Shown here piece after piece: positions 8,744-17,017 of a DNA stretch of 57,394 bases. Within the stretch, counting starts at the first letter, position 1, and the number at the start of each line of letters is the position of its first letter. A program made the translations under genes and the position numbers. The stretch is from Plastoroseomonas hellenica (lineage in GTDB: Bacteria > Pseudomonadota > Alphaproteobacteria > Acetobacterales > Acetobacteraceae): NCBI RefSeq assembly GCF_018129085.1, contig NZ_JAAGBB010000039.1, positions 1 to 57,394 of the forward strand, read 5' to 3'. Below the pieces are notes generated by a model that worked only from the letters and a program-made list of their open reading frames with translations, did not search any database and had not been told where the DNA came from.

Positions 8744-9075
8744 AGGTCACCACCGAGGCGAAGGGCGGGGTGCTGATCCACCGCATCAGCGGCCGGATCG
8801 ACACCGCGACCAGCCCGGAAGCCGAGGGCAAGCTGACCGCCGAGGTGAAGCAGGGCAAGCGCGTCGCCTTGGACATGAACGCCGTCGCCTATGTCTCCTC
8901 CGCCGGGCTTCGCGTGGTGCTGATGGCCGCCAAGCTCGCCAAGGCCAATGCTGGCGCCGTGGTGCTGTTCGGCCTGCAGCCGACGGTGCGCGAGGTCTTC
9001 GCGATCTCCGGCTTCGATCGCGTGGTCGCGATCCGGGAGGATGAGGCCGCGGCCCTCGCGGTGCTCGGCAGCTGA
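8740..9075 (+). CDS. STAS anti-anti-sigma factor (RsbV/SpoIIAA-like)
   Basis: A 111-residue single STAS domain. The phosphorylation loop reads YVSSAGLRV (51-59); S54, or its neighbour S53, is the expected site phosphorylated by the kinase encoded next and dephosphorylated by the phosphatase encoded upstream. In the unphosphorylated form such proteins sequester the kinase/anti-sigma protein. The Asp before the loop (D45) and the following Gly/Leu residues fit the family. Length is normal. Overlaps the phosphatase gene by four bases; one base separates it from the next start. Confidence 0.93.
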   Translation: MKVTTEAKGGVLIHRISGRIDTATSPEAEGKLTAEVKQGKRVALDMNAVAYVSSAGLRVVLMAAKLAKANAGAVVLFGLQPTVREVFAISGFDRVVAIREDEAAALAVLGS

Positions 9076-9076
9076 G

Positions 9077-9511
9077 GTGGCGGCGCTCCGCCTCCTCTGC
9101 GGCCGTGACGCGGCGGAGGTGACGCAGGCCCTCGATGCGATCGAGGCGCATCTGCTCGATGCCGGCGCCGCGGCGCCGGAGGCGATGCAGCTCCGCCTCG
9201 TGGCGGAGGAGATCGTCACCAACATCGCCCGCTGCGCCTGGCCCGAGGGCGATGTCCGGCAATTCGCGGTGGAGCTGGCGACGGAAGCACGGCCCGACGG
9301 CCTGCATGTGCGCATGACCACCGTCGATGACGGCATGCCCTTCGACCCCACCAACCAGCCGCCGCCGGATATCGACGCCGGGCTGGATGAGCGCGAGGTC
9401 GGCGGCCTCGGCATGCTGCTGGTGCGGGAGATGACGGACGGGCAGCACTACGCCCGCGAAGGCGGGCAGAACCGCTTCTCCGTGGAGCGCCTGTTCCCGC
9501 GAGCGGCGTGA
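9077..9511 (+). CDS. RsbW-like anti-sigma factor / serine kinase (HATPase)
   Basis: A 144-residue GHKL ATPase-fold protein of the RsbW/SpoIIAB type. The N-box is LRLVAEEIVTNI (about 40-51), the Mg/ATP box is DDGMPFDP and the glycine box is GGLGMLLVREMTD. It should phosphorylate the STAS protein and bind a further partner, usually a sigma factor, but no sigma-factor gene lies in this window, so the final target is unknown. The GTG at 9077, one base after the STAS stop, is chosen; upstream codons in this frame fall inside the STAS gene. It is the last gene of the operon; the next gene is convergent. Confidence 0.88.
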   Translation: MAALRLLCGRDAAEVTQALDAIEAHLLDAGAAAPEAMQLRLVAEEIVTNIARCAWPEGDVRQFAVELATEARPDGLHVRMTTVDDGMPFDPTNQPPPDIDAGLDEREVGGLGMLLVREMTDGQHYAREGGQNRFSVERLFPRAA

Positions 9512-9562
9512 AGTCCGACGACGCCGGGTGGAGTTGCCGTCGGCCGCGTGTGAATCGTTCTG

Positions 9563-10015
9563 CTATTCCTTCGGCGGCTCGGCCGCCACGTCCGCGGGGA
9601 TGATCGTCGTCTCCGCCGAAGGTTCCGCTGACCCTGCTGAGATAGCCCCGGTCTGATCAGCTTCTGAAACGAGAGCTTTGATCCGCTCGTCCAGCGCCGG
9701 ACCGCCAAATGGCTTTTGCAGGTGCATGCAGTGGCGAAACCGCTCGGGGAGCTGGCTCAGTGCCAGCGACGTGATGAAGCAGAACGGCATGCCGCGTTTC
9801 GCGAGCGCGTCCGCAATCGGGTAGCTGCTCTCATCGCCGAGTGAGACATCAAGCAATGCGGCGTCGAAGGGCTGGTCTCGAAGCACCGCGAAGGCCGCGG
9901 ATAGGCTGCGCGTTGGGCCGATCACACGATGCCCGAGGGCCTGAATCCGATGCTCGATGTCGGCGGCGATGAGCCACTCGTCTTCGATCACGAGGATCCT
10001 GGCCTGGGCTGCCAC
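9563..10015 (-). CDS. Stand-alone response-regulator receiver protein
   Basis: A 150-residue receiver domain without a recognisable output domain. Acidic pocket at E11/D12/E13 (VIEDEW), phospho-acceptor D56 (LLDVSL), T82 and K101 (LQKPF), then an unstructured Ser/Ala/Pro-rich tail of about 35 residues. Such proteins often relay phosphate or act by protein contact. The GTG at 10015 is preferred because GGAG lies eight bases upstream; an ATG at 10039 and a TTG at 10045 are in-frame alternatives adding 8 or 10 residues. Convergent with the signalling operon 51 bases away. No histidine kinase gene adjoins it. Confidence 0.85.
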   Translation of the reverse strand: MAAQARILVIEDEWLIAADIEHRIQALGHRVIGPTRSLSAAFAVLRDQPFDAALLDVSLGDESSYPIADALAKRGMPFCFITSLALSQLPERFRHCMHLQKPFGGPALDERIKALVSEADQTGAISAGSAEPSAETTIIPADVAAEPPKE

Positions 10016-10125
10016 GGCGCAAACTCCATGATGCACCATCCTCAACGGCGGTCTGACGCATCAGTTGCGATTTAAAATCATGCGCGACAGCCGCGCGCTC
10101 GCATGCGCCCCCCTCGCGCCCATGG

Positions 10126-11157
10126 TCATCCGCCGTTGCCGGTGGCGTATTGCTGGGACTGCTGCCGGATGAAGGAGCCGCTGGAATTCGGAATCCACCC
10201 TTGCGTGTAGCGTTCGGGCGCTGCCCGGCGCGTGATGCGACGCGATCTCCGGACAGGCTGCGGCGGCATCGCCGCAGGCTCCTCCGCTGCGCCCTGCTCG
10301 GCCGCCTCTGCGGCGATGCGGGCGGGATCGGGCGGCACTGCGGGTGGGGGCCCTGCGTCTTCGGGCGAAGCGGTCTGCAGGGCAGCGGCCTGAACACCGG
10401 TGCGGCCCGCGGCCGCCGAAGGCGGTGCCGCGGCAGCAGGTTCCGGCCGTAGTTCGGCGCTTGCAGTCCCGGGAGGTGCCGCGGGGATTGGTGCCGGTTG
10501 CGGGACGGCGGCATCGAGCCTCATGCGTGAGGCGGCCGCCTGCGGGACGCTTGCTTCGGCCAGGTTAGGGGCTGACGCAGCCTGCCGTGTGTCGTCCTGG
10601 CCACCCGCCGCGAGCCAGCCGACCGCTCCGACGGTCACCAGCGCGGCAATGCCGGCGGCCAGGCGGTAACGCCCGGCCATGCGGCGCCGGCGCATCGCTC
10701 GCGCCGCCTGGTCTGCCGGAGGCTGCGGCACTGCCAGTGTGCTCCGCACCGCGTCCATCCAGGACTCCGGCAACTCAAGGGGCGGCGTGCCGGCGTAGCT
10801 TCGGGCGACCGCCCCCGCCAGGCGGGGAAGCTCCGCCTGCGCCAGATGGATCCGGCGCACCGGCAGCCGCGGATCGAGCCGGCGGAGAAAGCCCGCCAGG
10901 GTGATTTCAGCGTCGAGCGACGCCGTGACCTCCTCGTCCGACAATGGCCTGGCCCTGGTGGGGGCCCACAGGTCGAGGATCGCCATGCCGCGTGCGGGAT
11001 GCAGCAGGACGAAGCGCCGCTCCTCCGGCAGTGTCCGGCCCGGCAACCCGGGCAACGCCTCCGCCGGCAGCACCACCCAGTCGGCGTCCAGCCAGCCTCC
11101 ACCTTCGTGCATCGGCTCTCCGGGTGGGACGGCGTCCTGGCTGGCGGTAGCGGCCAT
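10126..11157 (-). CDS. Unknown single-pass membrane protein
   Basis: A 343-residue protein of unrecognised family. The N-terminal about 170 residues look globular and cytoplasmic (VLLHPARGMAILDLW; SLDAEITLAGFLRRLDP). A basic stretch (AMRRRRMAGRYR) precedes one transmembrane helix (LAAGIAALVTVGAVGWLAAG). The distal part is Ala/Pro-rich with a basic, Tyr/Gln-containing C-terminus. This resembles a single-pass anti-sigma or cell-envelope scaffold layout, but no family signature was found. The ATG at 11157 is chosen because AAGGA lies about nine bases upstream. A receiver gene lies downstream on the same strand. Confidence 0.65.
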   Translation of the reverse strand: MAATASQDAVPPGEPMHEGGGWLDADWVVLPAEALPGLPGRTLPEERRFVLLHPARGMAILDLWAPTRARPLSDEEVTASLDAEITLAGFLRRLDPRLPVRRIHLAQAELPRLAGAVARSYAGTPPLELPESWMDAVRSTLAVPQPPADQAARAMRRRRMAGRYRLAAGIAALVTVGAVGWLAAGGQDDTRQAASAPNLAEASVPQAAASRMRLDAAVPQPAPIPAAPPGTASAELRPEPAAAAPPSAAAGRTGVQAAALQTASPEDAGPPPAVPPDPARIAAEAAEQGAAEEPAAMPPQPVRRSRRITRRAAPERYTQGWIPNSSGSFIRQQSQQYATGNGG

Positions 11158-11434
11158 TCGGTAATCCTTCCGTACTCGTAGCGGGCAGTGCGACAACACG
11201 CAGCATGGCATTCGGCGCGGCGAGGCCCGGATCACAAGGCTGAGGGATCGACGCCTCGCCCGCATCTCTTAACCGCCGGGTTGAGATCCCTGTCCGATCA
11301 CCGCGTTGCGCGGTCGTGGCGCGGCCGTTCCTGCGCGGCACCGACACGTGCGCCCAGATCGGAACGCAATCTCACCTTACGGAGACCACGCCGGGGCGGC
11401 ACCGCTTGTCGTGCAACAACAGCGAGCGGTGCTC

Positions 11435-11680
11435 ATGCGCAAGACCTGCCTTTCATCCCTTCTGCTTCTTGCTGCGCTGGGGCTCGGCGCCTGCGGCCAC
11501 AGGCCCGGGGACCGGGCACTCTCGGGTGGCTTGCTGGGCGCGGGAGCGGGGGCCGGTATCAGTGCACTGACCGGAGGCAATGTCGGCGCCGGCGCGTTGA
11601 TCGGCGGCGCGGCGGGCGCCGCGGGCGGCGCCCTGACCAGTGGCCGGGACGTCAATCTCGGACGCCCCGCCTGGCGCTGA
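11435..11680 (+). CDS. Small glycine-zipper lipoprotein
   Basis: An 81-residue predicted lipoprotein: signal peptide with lipobox LGAC (lipidated C20), then a glycine-zipper region (about 30-67) rich in GAGAG and GGAAGAAGG repeats, as in the 17-kDa surface antigen/YMGG-type outer-membrane lipoproteins. Such segments insert in or pack against the outer membrane. The ATG at 11435 begins the signal peptide; longer in-frame starts would bury it. The ribosome-binding site is weak. Confidence 0.7.
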   Translation: MRKTCLSSLLLLAALGLGACGHRPGDRALSGGLLGAGAGAGISALTGGNVGAGALIGGAAGAAGGALTSGRDVNLGRPAWR

Positions 11681-11802
11681 GGGCGAACGCTCGAGGCTCC
11701 TGCGCCGCGGTCGCTGATCCGGCCCGCCCTCCCGGAAGCCCCTCCTCGGCGCGAAACGCAACGCGCAGCGTGTCCAGCGGGGGACCATCAAAGGAGCGAT
11801 TT

Positions 11803-12042
11803 GTGAGGAATCCCTGGCTGACACTGTGGCTGAACGGAGCCGACGCCTGGATGGGTGCGGCCCGTGGACTATCCTTCGCCGAGATCCAGCGCGAACAGAT
11901 GCGGATGATCCACGAAGTGGGCCAACGGGCGATCCAGGTCTGGGCAGTGGCCTGGATGTTCCCCTGGCCCGCTCGGCAGCGGCCGATCGCCGAGCGCATG
12001 GCCGCGCTGTCCTTGCGGGTGGTCGCGGGCGGGCGGGGCTAG
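11803..12042 (+). CDS. Small unknown protein with Trp-rich ends
   Basis: A 79-residue protein with no recognised family. It has a predicted amphipathic helix (LSFAEIQREQMRMIHEVGQR) and Trp/Pro-rich flanks (NPWLTLWLNGADAWM; WMFPWPARQ). GTG start with AAGGAG six bases upstream, which makes a real gene likely. Its TAG stop is part of the CTAGAGC boundary of a palindromic repeat, so the repeat may have fixed the end of this gene. Phasin-like short helical proteins are one possibility; not shown. Confidence 0.6.
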   Translation: MRNPWLTLWLNGADAWMGAARGLSFAEIQREQMRMIHEVGQRAIQVWAVAWMFPWPARQRPIAERMAALSLRVVAGGRG

Positions 12043-12105
12043 AGCGGTTGCAGCTCCGCTGTGCCTTCACCCGTTCAGGCGTGTGCGCCTGAACGGGATC
12101 TGCTC
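12040..12105. repeat. GAGC-bounded palindromic repeat with CCCGTTCAGGC hairpin
   Basis: Begins at the TAG stop of the gene ending at 12042. A short stem AGCGG/CCGCT is followed by a strong hairpin: CCCGTTCAGGC (12070-12080), six-base loop, GCCTGAACGGG (12087-12097), then GATCTGCTCC. It lies between convergent genes and could end transcription from both sides. The same core recurs at 22313-22340 and 22925-22952. Confidence 0.8.
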
Positions 12106-12150
12106 CAGTCACTTCGGCGGCGATACGGAGGCACCGTGCGGCAGCTTTGC

Positions 12151-13413
12151 TCATGCCGCTGCGGCGCGCGTGAAGCGCTCAGCAGAATAGGGCGTGGGAT
12201 CGATGAACGGCGCGCGCCCCGCCACGAGATCGGCAACCAGGCGACCTGTGCCTGGTCCACCACACATCCCATAATGGCCATGCCCGAAGGCAAGCACGAC
12301 ATTGGCATGCTTGGGCGATGGCCCGATGATCGGCACGCTGTCCGGAATGCTGGGCCGCCTTCCCATCCAGACTGACGTGCCACTGCCGTCGAGCCCCGGC
12401 AGCACCCGCCTGGCATTGGCAAGCAGCGCTTCGGATCGCCGCCAGTCCGGTGCGGCCGCGAGCCCGGCGAACTCCGCCGTTCCCGCCAGGCGAAGACCTG
12501 TCTCCATCGGTGTGGCGTAGAATTTGTGATCGCCGAAGGCGACAGGCATGGGCAGACGTATCGACGGATCGATCACTGTCAGGTGGTAGCCACGCTCGGC
12601 TTCCAGGGGCACGCGTAGGCCGAGCTCGGATGCGACGCGTCCGGAAAAGGCGCCAGCCGCCACCACCAGCCCATCGAACGGGAGTGAACCCATGCGGGTC
12701 AGTACGCGGTCGGGCCCTGCGGCACCGAAGCCGATGCCGCGCACCTCGTCGCGCACCACCCGGCCCCCGGCTTCGGCCAGGTTGGAGACCAGCGCCTGCA
12801 CCAGGCGATGCGGATTGCGGATATGCGCGCTGTCCGGGAGCAGCAGGCCTGCCGTGATCGTGTTCCCAAGCGCTGGAACCAATTGCCGGATCGCGTCGGC
12901 GCCAAGTTCCTCGGCGCGCTCGCCATGCGTCGCGCGCAGCTCCCTGATCAGCGCCTCGGTCCTGCCCGCCGGACGCTTGCGCCACACATGAAGGCAGCCC
13001 GCTGCCTGGATGAGGTCGCCGTATTGATCCGGCGACAGCAAAGCCCGGTAGCCGTCGGCCGGGCCGGCATTGAGCGCGTGCAACGCATCGGCCGCGGCGC
13101 GCACCACGTCCAGCCGGCTTGCCTTGATCCATTGGAACAGCCATGGCGCAGCGCGCAGCGCATAGCTCCGCCGGACCGAGAGCGGACCCAACGGATCGAA
13201 CAGCCATTTCGGGACGTTCCTGAGCATGCCCGGCAGCGCAATCGGAATGCAGCCCGAGCCACTGATCGAACCGGCATTGCCGAAGGAGGATCCGAGCCCC
13301 GGCTCGTCCCGATCCAGGAGGGTTACGTCGTGCCCATCCCGTTGCAGCCGCAGCGCCGAGCAGGCGCCAATGATGCCCGCGCCGAGGACGATGATCTTCT
13401 TCCGTGCGGTCAT
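12151..13413 (-). CDS. DadA-like FAD-dependent D-amino-acid dehydrogenase / oxidoreductase
   Basis: A 420-residue FAD-dependent oxidoreductase of the DAO/DadA family, which oxidatively deaminates D-amino acids or related secondary amines. The N-terminal dinucleotide-binding motif VLGAGIIGACSAL is followed by an acidic end of strand 2 (LLDRD) and GSSFGNAGSIS, characteristic of the DadA group. The C-terminal FAD segment is AFGHGHYGMCGGPGTG. Length is normal. ATG at 13413 with AGGG upstream, six bases after the stop of the binding-protein gene, so the two form an operon; substrate delivered by the transporter and oxidised here is the likely theme. The true substrate cannot be read from the sequence. 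Confidence 0.85.
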   Translation of the reverse strand: MTARKKIIVLGAGIIGACSALRLQRDGHDVTLLDRDEPGLGSSFGNAGSISGSGCIPIALPGMLRNVPKWLFDPLGPLSVRRSYALRAAPWLFQWIKASRLDVVRAAADALHALNAGPADGYRALLSPDQYGDLIQAAGCLHVWRKRPAGRTEALIRELRATHGERAEELGADAIRQLVPALGNTITAGLLLPDSAHIRNPHRLVQALVSNLAEAGGRVVRDEVRGIGFGAAGPDRVLTRMGSLPFDGLVVAAGAFSGRVASELGLRVPLEAERGYHLTVIDPSIRLPMPVAFGDHKFYATPMETGLRLAGTAEFAGLAAAPDWRRSEALLANARRVLPGLDGSGTSVWMGRRPSIPDSVPIIGPSPKHANVVLAFGHGHYGMCGGPGTGRLVADLVAGRAPFIDPTPYSAERFTRAAAA

Positions 13414-13419
13414 GGCGCC

Positions 13420-15018
13420 CTAAACCCGCCGCACATTCCACGGCAGCGCATTCGTTGCCGGAATTACACCCTGCAGATTGGAACGATAGGCAGCGATCCC
13501 GTACCACTGGCCAAGGGGGATGATCGGCAGCCCCTCGAAGGCCTGGATCTGGATCGCATCCATCAGCCGCTGCGACTGCACCGCCTCATTCGCGTAGGTC
13601 CAGTCTTCGACCAGTTGCTGGAGCTTCGGATCACTGTACCAGCCGGGCCAACCGCTTTCGCCCTGGCCCTGGATGAAGACATTCAGCAATGGGTCCCTCA
13701 TGCCCAGGCCGTGCGCCCAGGTGTGGAACATGTTCCAGCCGCCTGCATCGAGCGGCGCCTTCGACAGCCGTCTTTGCAGCACGGTGCCCTGGTCCATTGC
13801 CTGAAGATCGACGTTGAAGCCCAGCCGCTTCATCAGATCCGCGCTCACTTCGCCAAGCGGCGCCAGCGTGGGGTAGTCGGTCGGGTTCAGGATCACCACG
13901 CGTTCCCCGGCATAGCCGGCCGCCCGAATGGCGTCACGCGCGCGCGCAAGATCGGGTGTGGCGGGCATGAAGGCCTTGCCGATCTCGTTCACTTGCGGCG
14001 CGCCGCAGGGATACATCGCCATGCAGCTTTGCCAGCGCGCATGTTCGCCATTGGCGGCCTGCATGTAGTCGGCCTGGTTGATGGCGAGCATCAGCGCGCG
14101 CCGCAGCGCCAGATTATTGAACGGCGGAATCAGGTGGTTGAACCTGATGAAGGAGACATAGCCGAGCGCATCAGCGGTATCGACCGTGACGCCGCGCGAC
14201 CGGCGGAGAAGAGGCACGACATCCGGCGCGACAGCCTCCCACCAGTCCATCTCCCCGCGGGTGATGGCCGCGGCGGCCGTGGTGCCATCCGGAATGATGT
14301 GCCATTCGATGCGATCGAAATGCACATGCTTGCCACCGGCAAAGTAGCTCGACGGCTCGTCACGCGGCACATAGCCCTCGAAGCGGGCGTAGGCGGCGCG
14401 GGTGCCGGTGACGAACTCGTCCTTCAGGAAGCGGAACGGGCCGGAGCCGACCATCTCGGTCAGGGGCGTGTTCGGACTGGTCCGCGCCAGCCGCTCCGGC
14501 ATCATGAAGGGCGTCATCGCGCCGGCTTTGGCCAGCGCGAAGAGCAGGCGCGGGAAGGGGCGCTTCAGCCTCAGTCGGATGGTGCGGTCGTCCGCCGCAC
14601 TCCAGGGTTCCTCGCTGATCCCAGCGATCATCTGACCCGTGCTGTCGCGCGCGGCCCAGCGGTTCAGGCTGGCGGCGCAGTCGCGGGCCAGGACCGGCTC
14701 TCCGTCATGGAAGCGAAGGCCTGGGCGGAGCGTGATCTCCCAGCTCAGGCGGTCCGCCGAGACCGTGTGGCCGGCCGCCATTTGCGGCCGTGGCTGGTAC
14801 TGGCTGTCGAGCGCGAAGAGCACGTCGAACACATGGTAGGCATGGCCATTCGTCATCGACGTCGTCGTGACGATGGGATCGAGCAGCGCCAGATTCCCAT
14901 GCGGCACGACGCGCAGAACGCGCCCGGCCTGAGCCAGGGCAGGGCGCGCTGGCATGGCGGCGCCCGGAAGCAGGGCGGCCGCAGCCAGGAGGCCCCGGCG
15001 ACCGAAGTTGGATGACAT
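13420..15018 (-). CDS. Family-5 (peptide/opine-type) ABC substrate-binding protein
   Basis: A 532-residue periplasmic binding protein of SBP family 5 (DppA/OppA type) with a twin-arginine-like signal peptide (GRRGLLAAAALLPGAAM). Family features include LSWEITLRPGLRFHDGEPV, VGSGPFRFLKDEFVTG and a long C-terminal lobe. No permease or ATPase genes accompany it; it is paired only with the DadA-like oxidase downstream. ATG at 15018 with GGGAGG seven bases upstream. Divergent from the LysR gene at 15168, the probable regulator. Confidence 0.88.
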   Translation of the reverse strand: MSSNFGRRGLLAAAALLPGAAMPARPALAQAGRVLRVVPHGNLALLDPIVTTTSMTNGHAYHVFDVLFALDSQYQPRPQMAAGHTVSADRLSWEITLRPGLRFHDGEPVLARDCAASLNRWAARDSTGQMIAGISEEPWSAADDRTIRLRLKRPFPRLLFALAKAGAMTPFMMPERLARTSPNTPLTEMVGSGPFRFLKDEFVTGTRAAYARFEGYVPRDEPSSYFAGGKHVHFDRIEWHIIPDGTTAAAAITRGEMDWWEAVAPDVVPLLRRSRGVTVDTADALGYVSFIRFNHLIPPFNNLALRRALMLAINQADYMQAANGEHARWQSCMAMYPCGAPQVNEIGKAFMPATPDLARARDAIRAAGYAGERVVILNPTDYPTLAPLGEVSADLMKRLGFNVDLQAMDQGTVLQRRLSKAPLDAGGWNMFHTWAHGLGMRDPLLNVFIQGQGESGWPGWYSDPKLQQLVEDWTYANEAVQSQRLMDAIQIQAFEGLPIIPLGQWYGIAAYRSNLQGVIPATNALPWNVRRV

Positions 15019-15167
15019 CAGGCGCCTCCCGCGCTGGCGTGGCGCGGCCCAGGACCATGGTCTGCTCGCATCACCCTTGCCTCGTCCTGCCGTGTTCCGC
15101 AGCAGCTTGCGAGGCAGCCGGCAATGCCGTCCAATACAATGAAGTTCGCTCCGGAAAACCTTTGGTT

Positions 15168-16073
15168 ATGGCTGACCACCTGCCACGACAGCACCAGATC
15201 GATGCCTTTCGCGCGGTGATGGCGCGCCGCTCGGTGACCGAGGCGGCACTGATGCTGCGCGTGTCCCAGCCCGCGGTGAGCAAGTCGATCCGGCAGCTCG
15301 AGGAGCTGCTGGGCGTCAGGCTGTTCGAGCGCGTCAGCGGCCGATTGATGCCCACTGCGGAAGCCGAGGCCATGGCACCCGCCATGGATGGCGTCGCGGC
15401 ATCGTTGCAGGCTGTCGTTGCCGCAGGGCGCGCCGTGCGTGACAGCGTGGGCGGCCAGGTCTCGGTTGCCACCGTCCCGTCTCTGTCGACGGTGGTTCTG
15501 CCCCGTGCCATCGCGGCCGCGGCGGAGCGCCTGCCGGGTCTGCGCGTCGCCGTGCAGGTGCTGCATCCGCGCCAGGCGGTCGAAGCCGTCGCCCGCGGCA
15601 TCGCCGATATCGCCTTGGTCCACGATGTCGTCGAAGATCCGCTCGTGCAGGTCGAAGACCTCGGCCATGCCGCCATGGCCTGCGCAATCCCCCTCGGGCA
15701 TCGGCTCGCGCGCCGCAGGCGGATCCAGGCGGCGGATCTGCGGGATCTGCCCTTCGCGTCCTACGACGTACAATCCCCGGTGGGGCAGCGGCTGGCGACT
15801 GCGTTCGAGGCTGCGGGCACAGAATTCGCGCCGACCTTCGAACTCGGGGCGGCACCCGTCGTCTGCGAGGTTGCCCAGCAGACCGGCATTCCCGCCGTTG
15901 TCGAGAACTACATCCTGACCCTCGGCTGGTGGCCCGGCCTGCGCGTCGTTCCGCTGGTGCCGGAGGTCTCATTGCGGCTTCGGCTGCTCACGACCTTGCA
16001 GCGCCCGGTGCCGCGATCGGCAAAGGCGCTCGGCCTCGCGTTCCGTGACGTCGTCAGGCGGCTGGTTGATTGA
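15168..16073 (+). CDS. LysR-type transcriptional regulator
   Basis: A 301-residue LysR-family regulator: winged helix-turn-helix (about 1-62, with VTEAALMLRVSQPAVSKSIRQ broken by the usual turn) and a LysR substrate-binding domain (about 90-295). Divergent from the binding-protein/oxidase operon ending at 15018 across about 150 bp, the classical arrangement for a LysR protein that activates its neighbour when the effector is bound. A TACAAT at 15135-15140 could be its -10 element, without a clear -35. ATG at 15168 is chosen because homologues begin close to the helix-turn-helix. Confidence 0.88.
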   Translation: MADHLPRQHQIDAFRAVMARRSVTEAALMLRVSQPAVSKSIRQLEELLGVRLFERVSGRLMPTAEAEAMAPAMDGVAASLQAVVAAGRAVRDSVGGQVSVATVPSLSTVVLPRAIAAAAERLPGLRVAVQVLHPRQAVEAVARGIADIALVHDVVEDPLVQVEDLGHAAMACAIPLGHRLARRRRIQAADLRDLPFASYDVQSPVGQRLATAFEAAGTEFAPTFELGAAPVVCEVAQQTGIPAVVENYILTLGWWPGLRVVPLVPEVSLRLRLLTTLQRPVPRSAKALGLAFRDVVRRLVD

Positions 16074-16221
16074 CCGGCCTCCGTCCGCCATCGCCGGCGC
16101 GTGTGTCCGAAGGCAAGTCCCATCAGGGGCACGGAAGGCGCGAGCCAGGCCTGGGGCCATGGGGTGTCGGAATCTCCGGCAGCCGATCGTCTTCAAGGCA
16201 GACGGGCTATGGAGAACGGCA

Positions 16222-16872
16222 ATGACCATTACCATCACCGCCTTTGAGCGCTCGCCCGATCGCGGCAGAGGCCTGGCGCGCGACATGCGCGTTCGTTGGG
16301 CGCTCGAGGAAGTGGGCCAGCCTTACGAGGTTCGTCTTCTGTCGTTCGAAGCGATGAAGGAACCTTCGCATCTCGCGCTGCATCCTTTCGGGCAGATCCC
16401 GACCTATGAAGACGGCGATCTCGCCCTGTTCGAGTCGGGGGCGATCGTGTTCCATATCGCCGAGCGCCATGCGGGGCTGCTGCCGGACGATGCGAATGCC
16501 CGAGCACGCGCCATCGCATGGATGTTTGCCGCGCTCGACACCGTGGAACCGCCGATCTTCGACCGCGCCCTCGCCAAGATCCTCGAGCGCGACGAGCCCT
16601 GGTACGAGCAGCGCCTGCGGTTCCTCGAGGACAGCATCCGGAAGCGGCTGGGCGACCTTTCCAGCCGCCTTGGCGATGCCGACTGGCTCGATGGTGCGTT
16701 CAGCGCCGGTGACCTGCTGATGGTGACGGTGCTGCGCCGATTGCAAGGATCGGGCATGCTGGAGGACCATCCGAACCTCTCTGCCTATGTCGCCCGCGGC
16801 GAAGCGCGGCCCGCATACAAGCGTGCTTTCAGCGCCCAGTTGGCCGTTTTCACGGCTGCATCGACCGGCTGA
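16222..16872 (+). CDS. Glutathione S-transferase family protein
   Basis: A 216-residue cytosolic GST. An N-terminal thioredoxin-like domain (VRWALEEVGQPYEV; FGQIPTYEDGDLALFESGAI, with the cis-Pro in IPTYEDG and the glutathione-binding ES pair) is followed by a helical domain (about 90-210). The catalytic Ser/Tyr is not obvious at the N-terminus. ATG at 16222 with GGAG about eight bases upstream. It follows the LysR gene on the same strand after about 150 bp and may be separately expressed. Role in conjugation or detoxification is assumed from the family. Confidence 0.82.
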   Translation: MTITITAFERSPDRGRGLARDMRVRWALEEVGQPYEVRLLSFEAMKEPSHLALHPFGQIPTYEDGDLALFESGAIVFHIAERHAGLLPDDANARARAIAWMFAALDTVEPPIFDRALAKILERDEPWYEQRLRFLEDSIRKRLGDLSSRLGDADWLDGAFSAGDLLMVTVLRRLQGSGMLEDHPNLSAYVARGEARPAYKRAFSAQLAVFTAASTG

Positions 16873-16970
16873 CACGGGCCGCCCCAGGCTCGAAGCCGCC
16901 ATCTGAGTCCTTCGCCCGGTTTGCGGACCTGGCAGCGCCTCCAGCGCGCCCCCTTGCGTGCGGGCGAAAC

Positions 16971-16988
16971 TGGTCCTACCAATCTGGT
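16971..16988. promoter_or_regulatory. Probable FadR/GntR-type operator
   Basis: TGGTCCTACCA (16971-16981) is a perfect palindrome around three central bases and matches the FadR-subfamily pattern T-N-GT-N3-AC-N-A. It overlaps a second palindrome, ACCAATCTGGT (16978-16988). The site is 30-47 bp upstream of the GntR regulator start at 17018, so autoregulation of the operon is likely. Confidence 0.6.
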
Positions 16989-17017
16989 GGGGCCAGTTTG
17001 CGGCTCTGGGAGGAAAC

